DNA of 64,000 bases from Zanthoxylum bungeanum. Taxonomy: Eukaryota > Streptophyta > Magnoliopsida > Sapindales > Rutaceae. The notes beneath the pieces were generated by a model. It worked only from the letters and a program-made list of their open reading frames with translations, had not been told where the DNA came from and searched no databases. The stretch is taken from the NCBI GenBank assembly GCA_019454045.1, contig SKCR01047740.1, positions 1 to 64,000 on the forward strand. The letters run 5' to 3'. Shown here in pieces: positions 22,459 through 33,189 of the stretch (position 1 is the stretch's first letter; every line of letters begins with the position of its first letter). A program made the translations under genes and the position numbers.

Positions 22459-24446
22459 TGTTGGACAATAATGACCCATAGCTTCACTATTTGTACAGAA
22501 CATGGTATTGTTGTACAAATTAACTATGTGACAAAGGAAATTGCTATTTTATCATTTGTAATTGGATTACCGGGATATATAAATGATAAAAGTCCTTATG
22601 ATTAGTTCCGGATTGAGATGACATTAGACAATATCAATCCACGAAGGTTTAATCATTAAAACATCCCTAGTCGTAGTATTATCGAGATTGGACATCGATA
22701 ATGCGGAATAGACTAGTATTGCACTTGTGCGCGTTGTGGGAGCATAACAGTATAGTTCTCATATATTTGGGTATTGGATACTCATGCAAGTGTAATAGGA
22801 GGTTGTACCGATGGTACAAAAACAGCTTCACTCTGGATAGACCCCTCGGAATTCCATTGGTAGTATGACTATGTGTCTATGAAAGTCCGTATCAGGGTAG
22901 GTGTATTTGGTCTTAACCTGAGACTTGCACCGATAATACTTGCGACAATCAATATACTTTGGTTTTGGTCGTCCAAGGCTTTAACAGGTTTTGTGTACGC
23001 CTCATCTGGGTATATTGAGAATCGTAGTGTATTGGGTGTGATTTCAAGATGGAAGTATCACTTCAGTCATATGGAGATGATGGTCACGTAGGATACGGAA
23101 CTGATGCTCTTATATGCTGCAGTTATCAGGATAATATGACTAGGTCATGTTTATCCGATTATAGAGACTAGTTACCAGAGATCCGACATGTGCTTCGTAC
23201 GGGGCAGACACAATTCCAGCCCCAGGCCTATCATGTGACATCCGATACTGGATCGCAATACGCAATACTACGTATACTACGCCTGATATATATTACATAT
23301 TCCTTTAAGAATATTTCTGGAGAATTGGGTAGGCACGGTGCTTTGCTAGAAGCCAACCATGACTTGTAAATCGGTAAAAACGTAGTACTAGGTAAGTACG
23401 TGTTCGGATAGTCCGATGACCGGATTTACTGCCAACATATCCGAGGATCTCATGGGTCGCTTCTCGAAAGATTCATCGATGATGTATGACTCAGACATAA
23501 TTAATCTAGGATTAATTATTAGAGAGAGAAAATTATTCTGGGATTAATTACAGAGGTATTTTATCTGGGATAAAATATTATTTAAAGAGAGATGACGATT
23601 AATTTGGAATTAATCGATAAAATAATATATTCGATATATTAAACGAAATTAAATTTCGACGCGGAATTAAAATTAGATTTTAATTCGGGCTAACGAGTTA
23701 TTTTTGAATTAATTCGTTAGCGATGTGAATAGTAATTTTACTAGGCATAATTATTTAATTAAATTTGATTTAATTACGTCGCAACGGAAAATTCGTTAAT
23801 TCAGAATTAACGAACCGAGCACGGAATGTGTTTACGAGGCCACTCCGATTTTGAATCAAGTGCGGCCACAAATCACATCGCAAGTCACTCACATGTCACA
23901 TCCACTTTTTGTGATGTGTGTCATGTCACTTTTTTGGTGATGGAGGTGGTTGAGAGCAATTAATGCTCTTTTCCCTTCAAATTGCTTTTGGAAAACATAT
24001 ACCAAAATGTGTGTAGGATTTTGTGATTAGGTTTTAGAAACCAAAAACAACACTTCTCTTCCTCTCTCTCCCTCATTCGGCCTTGGAGCCATTTTCTCTC
24101 ATAAGTTCTTGGCTTGGCCGAGAACAAGAAGAAGCAAATAGAAAGATTTGTGGCAAATTTTTCAATGATGCTAGCACATCAAAGGGGTCATTCAAAGGTT
24201 ATAGGGAAACCCATTCATGAGCATGGAATCCATTCATAAAGCTTGGAGCTTGGAGCACAAAGGAGAGGCATGACCGAAACACTTGGAGCACAAATGGAGG
24301 GCTTGGCCGAGACATCCATGAAGAAATTTTTTGTTGTTCTCTGCATCGCATAAGCCGATCAAAGTGAGTATTCCGCAACTTTACTTTAATGTATTCGCAC
24401 ATTTCATCGCTTAATTTGATCTTGGTTTGACCTAGAAAACCTAACA
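22459..24446 (+). repeat. 3' LTR of A2
   Basis: 1988 bp, from TGTTGGACAATAATGACC after the polypurine tract AAGTGGGAGAT (22448-22458) to CCTAACA. It is followed by the TSD AAGAC (24447-24451). Confidence 0.92.
23497..23814 (+). repeat. Cluster of eleven palindromes in the A2 3' LTR
   Basis: Eleven consecutive palindromes occupy 318 bp: 23497-23519 (arm ATAATTAATC, centre TAG), 23531-23549 (TGG), 23557-23577 (arm TATTTTATC, TGG), 23596-23616 (arm CGATTAATT, TGG), 23624-23640 (TCG), 23644-23658 (arm CGAAAT, TAA), 23664-23686 (arm GAATTAAAAT, TAG), 23692-23718 (12-nt arms, two mismatches, TTG), 23730-23743 (arm TAGTAA, 2-nt centre), 23756-23776 (arm TAATTAAAT, TTG) and 23792-23814 (arm TTCGTTAATT, CAG). 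Most arms pair perfectly. Confidence 0.9.
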
Positions 24447-24451
24447 AAGAC

Positions 24452-24902
24452 CACATACACCTACCCTGATTCAGATTCCCATAGACACATAGTCATACTA
24501 CCAATGGGATTCAGAGGGGTCTATCTAGAGCGAAGCTGTTCCCGGTCCAACGGCTAACAGAACCTCCTATCACACTTGCATAAGTATCTGATACTTAAAT
24601 ATATGAGAACTATGCCGTTAAGCTTCCATAACGCGCACAAGTGTAATACTAGTCTATTCCGTATTATCGATGTCCAGTCTCGATAATACTACAACTATGG
24701 ATGTTTAATGATTAAACCTTTCGTGGATTAATATTGTCTCGTATCTTATTAATATGGAACTAATCATAAGGACTTTTATCATTTATATATATCCAAGTAA
24801 TCCAATTACAACATGATAAAATAGCAATTTCACATAGTTAATTTGTACAAAAACACCATGTCTTTTACAAATAGTGATGCTATGGGTCATATTTGTCCAA
24901 GA
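24452..24902 (-). mobile_element. Family-A LTR fragment A5, right piece
   Basis: Minus-orientation LTR sequence with GGTCATATTTGTCCAA at its outer end, equivalent to the family-A LTR start with its first bases mutated. With 3988-4025 it gives about 490 bp of the LTR start. The rest of that element is missing, so A5 is the oldest family-A trace here. Confidence 0.82.
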
Positions 24903-26740
24903 CTCGAACCCTCCGAACCTACCTGGATTTATTTTAACACTATCACATCAATACACAGAAAATCCATTTTAACCAAAACCTTACATAATCTGTTGGATCG
25001 ATCCAATTCATTCTGTTTTCACTTGGATTCTACCAAATACACATATTCAATATACTTATACTCAAACAATTAAATTTATTTCATTACGCTACTCTATGAA
25101 ACTACTAGATACATTGGAACATTAAAGGACAAAAGTAAAATTAGAGGATTTTTATCGGGAGGTCTTGCCGAGATTTCGAGGGCATATACGGACTCCAAAA
25201 AAATACCACGAATGTGCTGGAATCGACAGAATTTTAATCGGAGACGATATTCATTCATGGGTCACTATTCACCATCGCTTACTTCCTCGTTTTACGTGCA
25301 ACTGTGAACAGAACGGAAAATCAGTCACCACCAACTTATAATACTCTCTAAGAGCTTCGATTTGGAGGGTGGCTCGGGCAGTGAAACGAAGCAACGAGCC
25401 GGGATCAAGAAACCCAAACTCGAGTACATACCCATTAGGGAAATTAGTCACCACAAGACAGAGTGGTGGCCGATGCACCCCCTATATTCGTCACAATGGC
25501 CTGCAGGCTACCGGCTCGATCATGGGCTTTCCAAACCGTTTTGGGGATGGGGGTCGTGTGGGGTATTTAGGGAAATTATGCCATTTCTGCAGTTTTCAAA
25601 AACTTAATGCTATTTATCGAAAAAAATTTGAAAATTAAATCCCTGGAAAATTACTATTAGGTCCCTGCCATGAGGATTTCTCAAAAATTTTCATTTTAGA
25701 AGCCCTTCTCATGTAAATATCAAAACGTGTTCAACACAAAAGTTGTTCGTCTAGGAAAAAGAGTCAAATGGTTTAAGAATGAGCTCAATCAGATTTTTTA
25801 TGCTATTTTTATAACCGAAACAACAAACTTTTATGCATATGATGATATAATCAGAAATAGCGTAATCGGTTTTTGAAACCACGCGTTTTCCAACGCGATG
25901 AAGCTTCACATTAAAACATTCCGATCTATTTTCCAACACATAAACTCTTATTTTCGAACATCATTCAGTTCCAAAATCTAAACTTTAATTCGGAAATCTT
26001 ATAGAATTACTCCAAAAAATTCAGGATATTACACCATTTGTTGACCGTCAGTTAATTTAGTTGACCTTAGTGTTAAAATATAACGGTCAAGTAATGGTCA
26101 AATAAAATTTTGATGGAAAAATAGTAAAATATTATCTTGTTATAAATTTAATAATAAAAATATAATATTTCAAAATCACTAGTACCCAATTATTATTTTA
26201 TTATAAATTTAATAGTAAAATATAAATAACCATAAATAAATATAGAAAAAAACTAATGGCTAATACCTAATTAAGCATGCTTAGATATTTGGTCTCGTGG
26301 AGACTGCATTTAAATTCCATTAATGAAGCAACGAATGTAATCTAGAAATGAAGTTCCATGCAATATATATATATAGCCTTCTGATCATGCATCCATAAAA
26401 ATAAAAATAACAGTTAATATATTTATTCCCTCAATATTGCAATAACTCAAAAATTTAATAATGTATTTTAGTCTTCTCATTTTAAAGTCCGGGCCAAACT
26501 GGTCAATTGGTCAAAATTTAAATTTACAAAATAGAGACCAAAATGATAAAAATTTATTTTCTTGTATCAAATATAAAAAAAATGCATATAATTATAGCAT
26601 AATTAGATATTTGAAAGACAGAGTTAGAATATTTTCCAATCTACTTTTGATGTCAACTGTAGGAGTTTTCGTGTAGACACTTCACTGGAAAACTTCTCAC
26701 ACAACAGAAATTGCATATAGGCCTCGAGATTATACTTAGA
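24903..26740. other. No recognisable gene
   Basis: This is AT-rich DNA without a credible coding frame. At 26100-26250 a phrase around AATTATTATTTTATTATAAA occurs twice. The stretch 25130-25640 is less AT-rich and resembles LTR or low-copy DNA. Short frames on both strands (for example minus 25269-25478) show no known motif. Confidence 0.5.
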
Positions 26741-28828
26741 AAATATATTCCTTCCTCTTTCTTTTTTATCTCCGAATGGACACCCCCAAAATCACCCCTG
26801 TGATTTGTGATAATTCAGGGATTTAGAAAGACCCTCCAGCCCTGCGATTTTAGAGCAATTCGGAAGATTTCTATACAATAGAAACAGCCTCGAACAGTCC
26901 CAAAATATTCTCAACTGGTTTGGAAATTGTTTGCGTAATTTTCTACACGCGAAGGAAGAAAACGTGTCAGGTTCAAACCTCCTGAGACAAAGTCTCAGCA
27001 ATGGGTGTTTGATTAAGTGAATAAGCCTCCAAGGGGCGCAAGCACACAAATTACAGTCCTAAGAGTTATGAAACTAAGAAATAAAAAATATGCTCGTTTG
27101 AGTCTTCATTTCATCGGGGGTTTTTCCTCTTTGTACGAGTGAGCTTTTATAATGAAGCTTGTAAACCACTTGGGCAGTTCCAGTGACTCCCTACAACTGC
27201 TGGATCATGTCTTCAACCGTTGAGCTGTGCGTCTCAACTGCTTGATCGTGGAGGGAAAAACTGCTTAACTGTTGTAATTGTGGGATCAACTGCATCACGT
27301 GTTCTCGTTCTAATCGCTGCTTCGGTCGTCTTGAGTTCTTTGTCGCTCTTCTCTTCGTCGCTATTCTTGCCTTTGTCCTTTACTCCTTCGTTCTAGGGTG
27401 ATTTCGCTCTAGGGTGACATTTTTTCTTTTTTCAACAATTGTCCCCTAAATTCACCTTGATTGAATTGGAAGTGAAAATCGAGGTGAATTTCTCGGCCTT
27501 CCATCCCGGTTCTTTCTTCTCATTCAGGGGAGGCCACTACACTAATTAAGGGCTAGTCTGATGGGCATTCTTTCTCACCCTCGACTCGATAGTTACCCGA
27601 CCGATCCTTCAGGACAGGTAATCTGCGAAAGCGAGGAGTGCAATACCCTCCACACAGAGGAACTCGGTCAGTCGCTGTCAACGGACGTAACCTATCCACA
27701 ACCAGGGGATGCATTACCTTCCACACAAAGGACCATGGTCAGCTGTTGCTAACGGATGTAGCCCATCCACAACTTTACATTCCATTTCACACCTCACACT
27801 GTGTTGATGGCCATTTGCTAACTTTTTTACATTCCATTTCACAACTCATTAAAGAAAAACTTTTATTTCCAATAGCCTTTGTTCCATGTAGATCATTTCT
27901 TTTTTCCGGCTCCGTTCTGATCCTTCTGTTCTTTCCCCTTTCATCCGTTCAGAAAGGAATTTGCTTGGTTATGAAAGACCAAGCTGAGATGCTGTGAGTA
28001 GGACTGGCCCTTGGCCGGGCGGTTGGAAGAGGTTACAGAATTTGTTATTTTCCTATAAGCTATTTTCAGAGCATACTCTTTAACCCTTCTCTTTTTATAT
28101 ACTCTCAAGACATGACACTGTTCTCATTTGCAATGCTTTCCATGTGCTACCTGACTGATTGACGGGTTCTCTGCCCTAGGCCTGACTTTGTCGAAAGTAA
28201 CCTGCAGTCTGATGGTTTTGTCACATCAACTCTGCTTTTCTTATGTCATGCGCAACAATAATGGTGATAGCCTGGACGATGCTTCCGGGGGATGACTTAT
28301 GTTGACACTTGTATTTGGCCGATCTAGTGAAGGCTGATGCTGAGATGCCGAGGCTTGGCCGATCTATTGAAGGCCGATGCTGAGATACTCATGCTTGGCC
28401 GATGCTGAGAGTTTGGCAAACCTGAGGGAGAAGTTCTTGCCCTGTAATTGAGGGAGAAGTTATCACCCTGCAATTGGTTAGGTCATCCTTTACAGTCCCA
28501 TGCGAACCCATCACTTCTGCAATAAATGCGTGACCTTTCCCAATACGCTCATCATGACGCCTATTAATGAGCGATTTTTCCGTCACTTCGGTGTTTCCTT
28601 TCGTCAAACGTCACTCCACATCAAATCATATCACAACACATGTCCAATGCGACTCTTCATTCTCTTCATTTTCCGGCCGTTTCCATCTTTCGGTGATTTG
28701 CGTTGCGATATCTGTCTCTAGTTAATTCTTTCATCCGTATATGTAAGGGTTCAGCCTACTCTGGTTCTTACTTTACTTTCGACCCTCTTCGAAAACCTCC
28801 CTTATTTCTTACCTTCAATATTGCATTA
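26741..28828. other. Unclassified region upstream of the PMD relic
   Basis: No known protein motif is visible. At 27560-27770 a phrase with GCAATACCCTCCACACA and GCATTACCTTCCACACA recurs in degenerate form. At 28310-28410 a phrase with CTTGGCCGATCTA and GATGCTGAGAT is repeated three times. This may be the 5' part of the mobile element that carried the PMD gene. Confidence 0.4.
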
Positions 28829-29585
28829 ATGGCGTCTTCTTCTTCTGTCCCAAAAACCAGTTCCTCAACTTTTTCCGACTATAAAATGGCGCTGGACGAT
28901 TCCTCCGTGACCACTTTCGGTGTTCATACCCTCAATGAGAACTACGACCAGTGTACACTTGGTCCCATTTTTATTGAAGACGACACCATTGCCACAGCCC
29001 CGTTGGCTCAACAGTTCCCTTCCTCTTCTGGTCTCCCGTTTTCAGAGCCAATTAATATTTCTCCTTTGGCTCAATCCAACCCGATTCGCACGTGGCCCAA
29101 ACATGACGCTGCGTTTGAGTCTTAGTTCCAACGTATGCTATTGCATGCCGATACCCGTGCCTTTCTAGAGGAACATGGCTTCCTTTCCTTCATCGAACTT
29201 TCATTGGCCTTGCCTTCTTTTGACTATAACATAATTCCCACCTCCTTACTCTTTTGGTCTTCTGAATACAATGTATTCATTTTCCCAGTTGGTCCATTTA
29301 CTATTACTCTTCGTGAGATCGGTTCTCTCACCGGGCAAGCCTCTTTCGGTGCGCCCATCTCGGCCTGAACAACCTTCAGTTAAGCTCATCCTCCGATGGA
29401 CTCTTCGTCATTTTCGTCATACTCTTCTTTTCTTCACATATTTTCAAAATCGGTCGGTCCTATTTCGATGTTGGAGCGAATGGCCTCCGTTCACTATTGG
29501 CTGTGCAAATATATCATTTGCGTGCCTAGCCAAAAGCCTGTGGTGGGCTACCTCCCCATCTCTTCAGACCTTACCAATGTTCGTC
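28829..29585 (+). pseudogene. Plant mobile domain (PMD) protein, broken and truncated
   Basis: One frame from the ATG at 28829 (MASSSSVPKTSSSTFSDY) continues past an in-frame TAG at 29123. It goes on through FLEEHGFLSFIELSLALPSF, NIIPTSLLFWSSEYNVFIFP and VGPFTITLREIGSLTGQA. These match the conserved N-terminal part of the plant mobile domain (aminotransferase-like, MAIN/MAIL1-related), which occurs in transposon-encoded and domesticated host proteins. Two further stops lie near 29366-29385, then ERMASVHYWLCKYIICVPSQ. It ends abruptly at the gypsy integrase junction. It is probably a transposon-borne copy; no MULE-type ends or other capsule genes are visible. Confidence 0.7.
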
Positions 29586-29640
29586 TAACATTAATGAAGT
29601 ACCATGGTCTAACATTTAATGAAGTACCATGGTCTAACAT
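29585..29640. repeat. 24/25-bp tandem duplication at the PMD-gypsy junction
   Basis: CTAACATTAATGAAGTACC plus ATGGT (29585-29608) is followed directly by a near copy with one extra T (29609-29633), then by a third CTAACATTA start. It sits exactly where PMD coding sequence gives way to antisense gypsy integrase. Confidence 0.85.
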
Positions 29641-30165
29641 TATTGTTTGCGGTATACCGAATCGGTGAATGATATGCTGTTTTATGAACTGACGATCTGC
29701 TCTTGGGAGATTTCCACTACCGGAATAGCTTCCACCCATTTGGTAAAAAAATCGGTAGCAACGATAATGAAAGTATGCCTCTTGGTTGATGCATGATAGA
29801 TTTTCCCTATCAAATCTATCGCCAATCCTATGAATGGCCATGGTTTAATGACAAGGATCATTTCGGTTGCTGGTGCCTTCTGAATGGGCCCATGCTTCTG
29901 ACAAGCAATACATCATTTGGCATACGAGATGCATGATTCTCCCATCTTCGGCCAATAATAGTCGCTCCGTATAACCAGCCATCTCATCTTTATTCCGGCC
30001 TGGTGAGCCCCACAAACACCTTCATGTATCTCGGCCATGATAATTTTGGACTCCGATGGCCCTACACATTTCAACAACAGACCGTCTTGGCATTTTTTAT
30101 ACAACACATCTCCTGATACCACGTAATTCAAGGCTTTGAGTTTCAGCCTTCGATCTTTCAGCGGG
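29590..30165 (-). pseudogene. Ty3/gypsy integrase fragment
   Basis: Read on the minus strand the frame has an integrase zinc finger: two histidines in EIHEGVCGAHQAGIKM, then C-X2-C in CIACQKHGP after an in-frame TGA at about 29910. WPFIGLAIDLIGKIY and ATDFFTKWVEAIP follow with the two core aspartates. Then come HRFGIPQTIMLDHGT remnants. This type is gypsy (Tat-like), not copia. It is joined without a break in frame to the D copia RNase H upstream at about 30165. The catalytic glutamate region is absent. Confidence 0.85.
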
Positions 30166-31112
30166 TCTGCTACATTACCTTCACTCGGTACCTTGCACAC
30201 GACAATATCCCCTCGCGACATAATCTCTCGAATGATGTGGTACTTGCGTTCCACATGCTTCGACTTCTGATGCGCCATCGGTTCCTTTGCTTGCGTAATG
30301 GCTCCAGTATTATCACAGTATAACAGAATCGCATTCTCGATACTTGGGACAACTCCCAATTCTGTGATAAAGTTCTTTATCCATACAGCCTCATTTGCAG
30401 CTTCAGAAGCTCCAATATATTCCGCCTCAGTGGTGGAATCTGTTGTCGATCCATGTTTGGAACTCTTCCAACAAACTACACCTCCGTTAAGGGTAAATAC
30501 GAATCCAGATGTAGACTTTCTATCATCAGGATCCGTTTGGAAATTAGAATCCGTATACCAGTTAACTTGCAGTTCGTTTCCTCTATAAATTATTAACTTA
30601 TCCTTAGTACCTTTAAGATACTTGAGGATATGTTTAATGGCCATCCAATGGTCATTACCTAGATTGGACTGATATCGACTAGTTACGCTAACAGCGAAAC
30701 TGATATCAGGCCTCGTACATAACATGGCATATATTATGCTACCCAAACATGAAGCATAAGGTTGGTTAGACATTCTAACCTTCTCATATTCTGTTTGTGG
30801 ACTCATCTTCTTAGAAAGATGAATCCCATGTCTGAACGGTATGTTTGCTGTCTTACAGTTACCAAAATTATACCGTTCCAAGATATTATCTATGTACGTT
30901 GATTGGGATAACCCAATCAGCCTCCTTTGTCTATCTCTATAGAGTTTTATCCCTAAAAGATAAGAAGCTTCTCCCAGGTCCTTTATGGAGAAATTTTTAC
31001 AGAGGTACGCTTTTACACTTTGTAACATACCTAAATCATTCCCAATGATTAGGATGTCATCAACATATAGGACTAAAAATACGACCATGCTCCTACTGGC
31101 CTTCTGATACAC
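30166..31112 (-). pseudogene. RT core and RNase H of D, fused to gypsy integrase
   Basis: This is part of a 399-residue uninterrupted frame (29913-31112). Copia motifs in order: VLYVDDILIIGND, LGIKLYRDRQRRLIGLSQ, GSIIYAMLCTRPDISFA, DHWMAIKHILKYLKGTKD, WYTDSNFQTDPDD, STTEAEYIGASEAA, LLYCDNTGAITQAKEPM and GNVADPL. All four RNase H acidic positions are present. Immediately after ADPL the sequence becomes gypsy (LKLKALNYVVSGDVLYKK). Confidence 0.9.
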
Positions 31113-31190
31113 ACAGGATTCTTCTGAATTCTTGAGAAAACCAGACGATCTAAAAATCTCGTCGAATCGAAGATTCCAACTTCATGAAGC

Positions 31191-31931
31191 TTATTTAAGT
31201 CCATAAATGGACTTCTTAAGCTTACATACCATGCCCGAGTTTTCGCTGGATGCAAAATCTTCCGGCTGTTCCATATAGATTTCTTCATCAATAAATCCAT
31301 TTAGAAAAGTCATTTTGACATCCATTTGCCAAATCTCATAGTCATGATACGCGGCTATAGAAAGCAAAATCCGAATAGACTTAAGCATTGCTACTGGTGA
31401 AAAAGTTTCATCGTAGTCGACGCCAGATCGCTGCATGTAACCTTTTGCTAGCAGTCGGGCCTTGTAAGTTTCAACCTTACCGTCAGGCCTGCGCTTCCTT
31501 TTGTAAACCCATTTACAACCAATAGGAACAATTCTTTCGGGAAGCGAAACCATGTCCCAAACTTGATTCTCATGCATTGAGTCTATCTCGGATTTCATGG
31601 AAAATTGCCATTTCACGAAGTCGATGTCCAACATCGATTCTCTATAGGTGAAAGGATATGTCTCATCAACTAAGAGAACATCCAGACTCTTTTCTTGTAT
31701 CAAATACAAGCGTTCAGGAGGTCTAGATACCCTTTCCGACCTACGGAGTGTGTGTGTTGAAGGTCCTTCATCTACTTGAACTTCGGGTTCCTTCGTTGGT
31801 TCGTTATTTTCATGTTGGACTTCATCAAGCTCAACATGTCTATGATTACCACCTTCTGACAAAAATTCTACTTCTAGAAATTTTGCGAAGCGAGCTACGA
31901 AAATATTTCGATGCTCGGTATCATAGAACAA
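31191..31931 (-). pseudogene. Integrase tail and RT N-terminal half of D
   Basis: It contains LRRSERVSRPPERLYLI in the linker. Then follow KWQFSMKSEIDSMHENQVWD, GCKWVYKRKRRPDG, YKARLLAKGYMQRSGVDYDE, FSPVAMLKSIRILLSIAA and IWQMDVKMTFLNGFIDEEIY, ending at KKSIYGLK. The first RT aspartate is intact. A frameshift near 31110-31190 separates it from the YVDD part. Confidence 0.9.
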
Positions 31932-32000
31932 ATATCCCCTCGTATTCGAAGGATATCTGACAAACCTAAACTTTTGCCCTCGAGGTGAAAGCTTATCTTG

Positions 32001-32633
32001 CTAAGTCACCCTGACATAGGCAGGACAACCCCAAACCTTAATATAATTAAGATTTGGTCTCCTACCGAGCCATATCTGATACGGAGTCGTAGGAACAACT
32101 TTTGAAGGAATCTTGTTCAAAAGATGTGCAGCTGTTAAAAGAGAGTAGCCCCATAAATAATAGGGCAAATATGTGAAACTCAACATTGATCGGACCATAT
32201 CCAATAAAGTCCGATTTCTCCTCTCAGACACTCCATTGTGCTATGGAGTACCTGGAGGAGTATATTGAGCGAGAATCCCATTCTCCTTCATATAATCCAT
32301 GAACTCACCACTCATATATTTGCCGCCTCGATCAGATCGAAGGCATTTAATATATTTACCAGTTTGTTTTTTTACTTCATTTAGGAACTCTTTGAACTTT
32401 TTAAAGGTTTCTGATTTATGTCGCATCAAATAGACATAACCGTACCGTGACAGATCATCGGTAAAGGTAACGAAGTACGAATAACCACTGTGAGCAGTTT
32501 GACTTAGTGGACCACATACATCAGAATGTACGAGTTCCAGTAAGTTAGTGGCGCGCTGTCCAACACCAGAAAACGGGGCTTTGGTCATCTTACCCTGAAT
32601 ACAGGATTCACAAGTTGGATATATAGGATTCAA
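32001..32633 (-). pseudogene. Integrase core of D (two frames)
   Basis: The upstream piece (32241-32633) has CESCIQGKMTKAPFSG, LELVHSDVCGPLSQTA, FVTFTDDLSRYGYVYLMRHK and LRSDRGGKYMSGEF. The downstream piece (32001-32231) has MSERRNRTLLDMVRSMLSFT. The D-D-E residues are present but a stop or frameshift near 32235 splits the enzyme. Confidence 0.88.
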
Positions 32634-32762
32634 TGGTAAGATCTGATATCAAACCATTCCTAACCAATTGGGTAAGGCGTTTAACGCCAATGTGACCAAG
32701 CCGCATATGCCAAAGTTTAGTATTATTAATTACAGGTAGATTACGTTTATTAATTGCAGCAT

Positions 32763-33130
32763 TCAAAATATCTTTTGAAGTTTGCAATGTATAATGACCA
32801 TGCTGGTTTGGACAACAAATGATCTGAATATTATTTCTATCATATAAATATAAAGAACTATTCTTAATATTAATACAAAAGCCTTATGTATCCAATACAA
32901 AAGTGATATAATATTAGCTACACATCCTGGTACAAAATGGCATTCATTTAACAAAAGTGTCCCATTCGGTAATGAAATCTCGCATACTCCCACTACAACT
33001 GCATCCAAAGAGTCTCCACTCCCGAATCACAATTGCATCTCTCTGGGCTTCAGCCTTCTACTTTCCTTCAGCACCTGCAACGAATTGCAAATGTGAATGG
33101 GACAAGTAGAATCTAAAATCCAGCTGGTTG
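32763..33130 (-). pseudogene. Protease region of D
   Basis: A DST site in the context WILDSTCPIHICNS occurs at about 33080-33125 in place of the usual DSG or DTG. Downstream is SLPNGTLLLNECHFVPGCVA, the glycine-rich middle of copia retropepsins. Stops occur between the pieces. The GAG-pre-integrase region (about 32640-32760) is also decayed. Confidence 0.75.
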
Positions 33131-33189
33131 TAACGGCTTCACAAGCCAAAGATAAATCAATAACTGGAAAATAAATGTACCTGATGTAG

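Larger units (their letters stand above)
4026..24446 (+). mobile_element. Full-length Ty1/copia element A2, interrupted by A1
   Basis: A2 runs from a 5' LTR start at 4026 (TGTTGGACAATTATGACC) to a 3' LTR end at 24446. It is flanked by the TSD AAGAC at 4021-4025 and 24447-24451. Its 5' LTR is split at 4682/15004 by A1. Without A1 it is about 10.1 kb. It has a tRNA-Met-like primer site, a long leader with conserved hairpins, a badly decayed gag-pol and a polypurine tract. The coding part holds many stops and frameshifts, so A2 is inactive and older than A1. Confidence 0.9.

Noticed and set aside
25269..25478. Minus-strand frame with two VVT-FP words
   Set aside because: No recognisable domain. 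A plus-strand frame overlaps it, and the region is probably non-coding.
26960..27000. Possible tRNA T-arm (AGGTTCAAACCT)
   Set aside because: No acceptor or anticodon arm can be placed around it on either strand.
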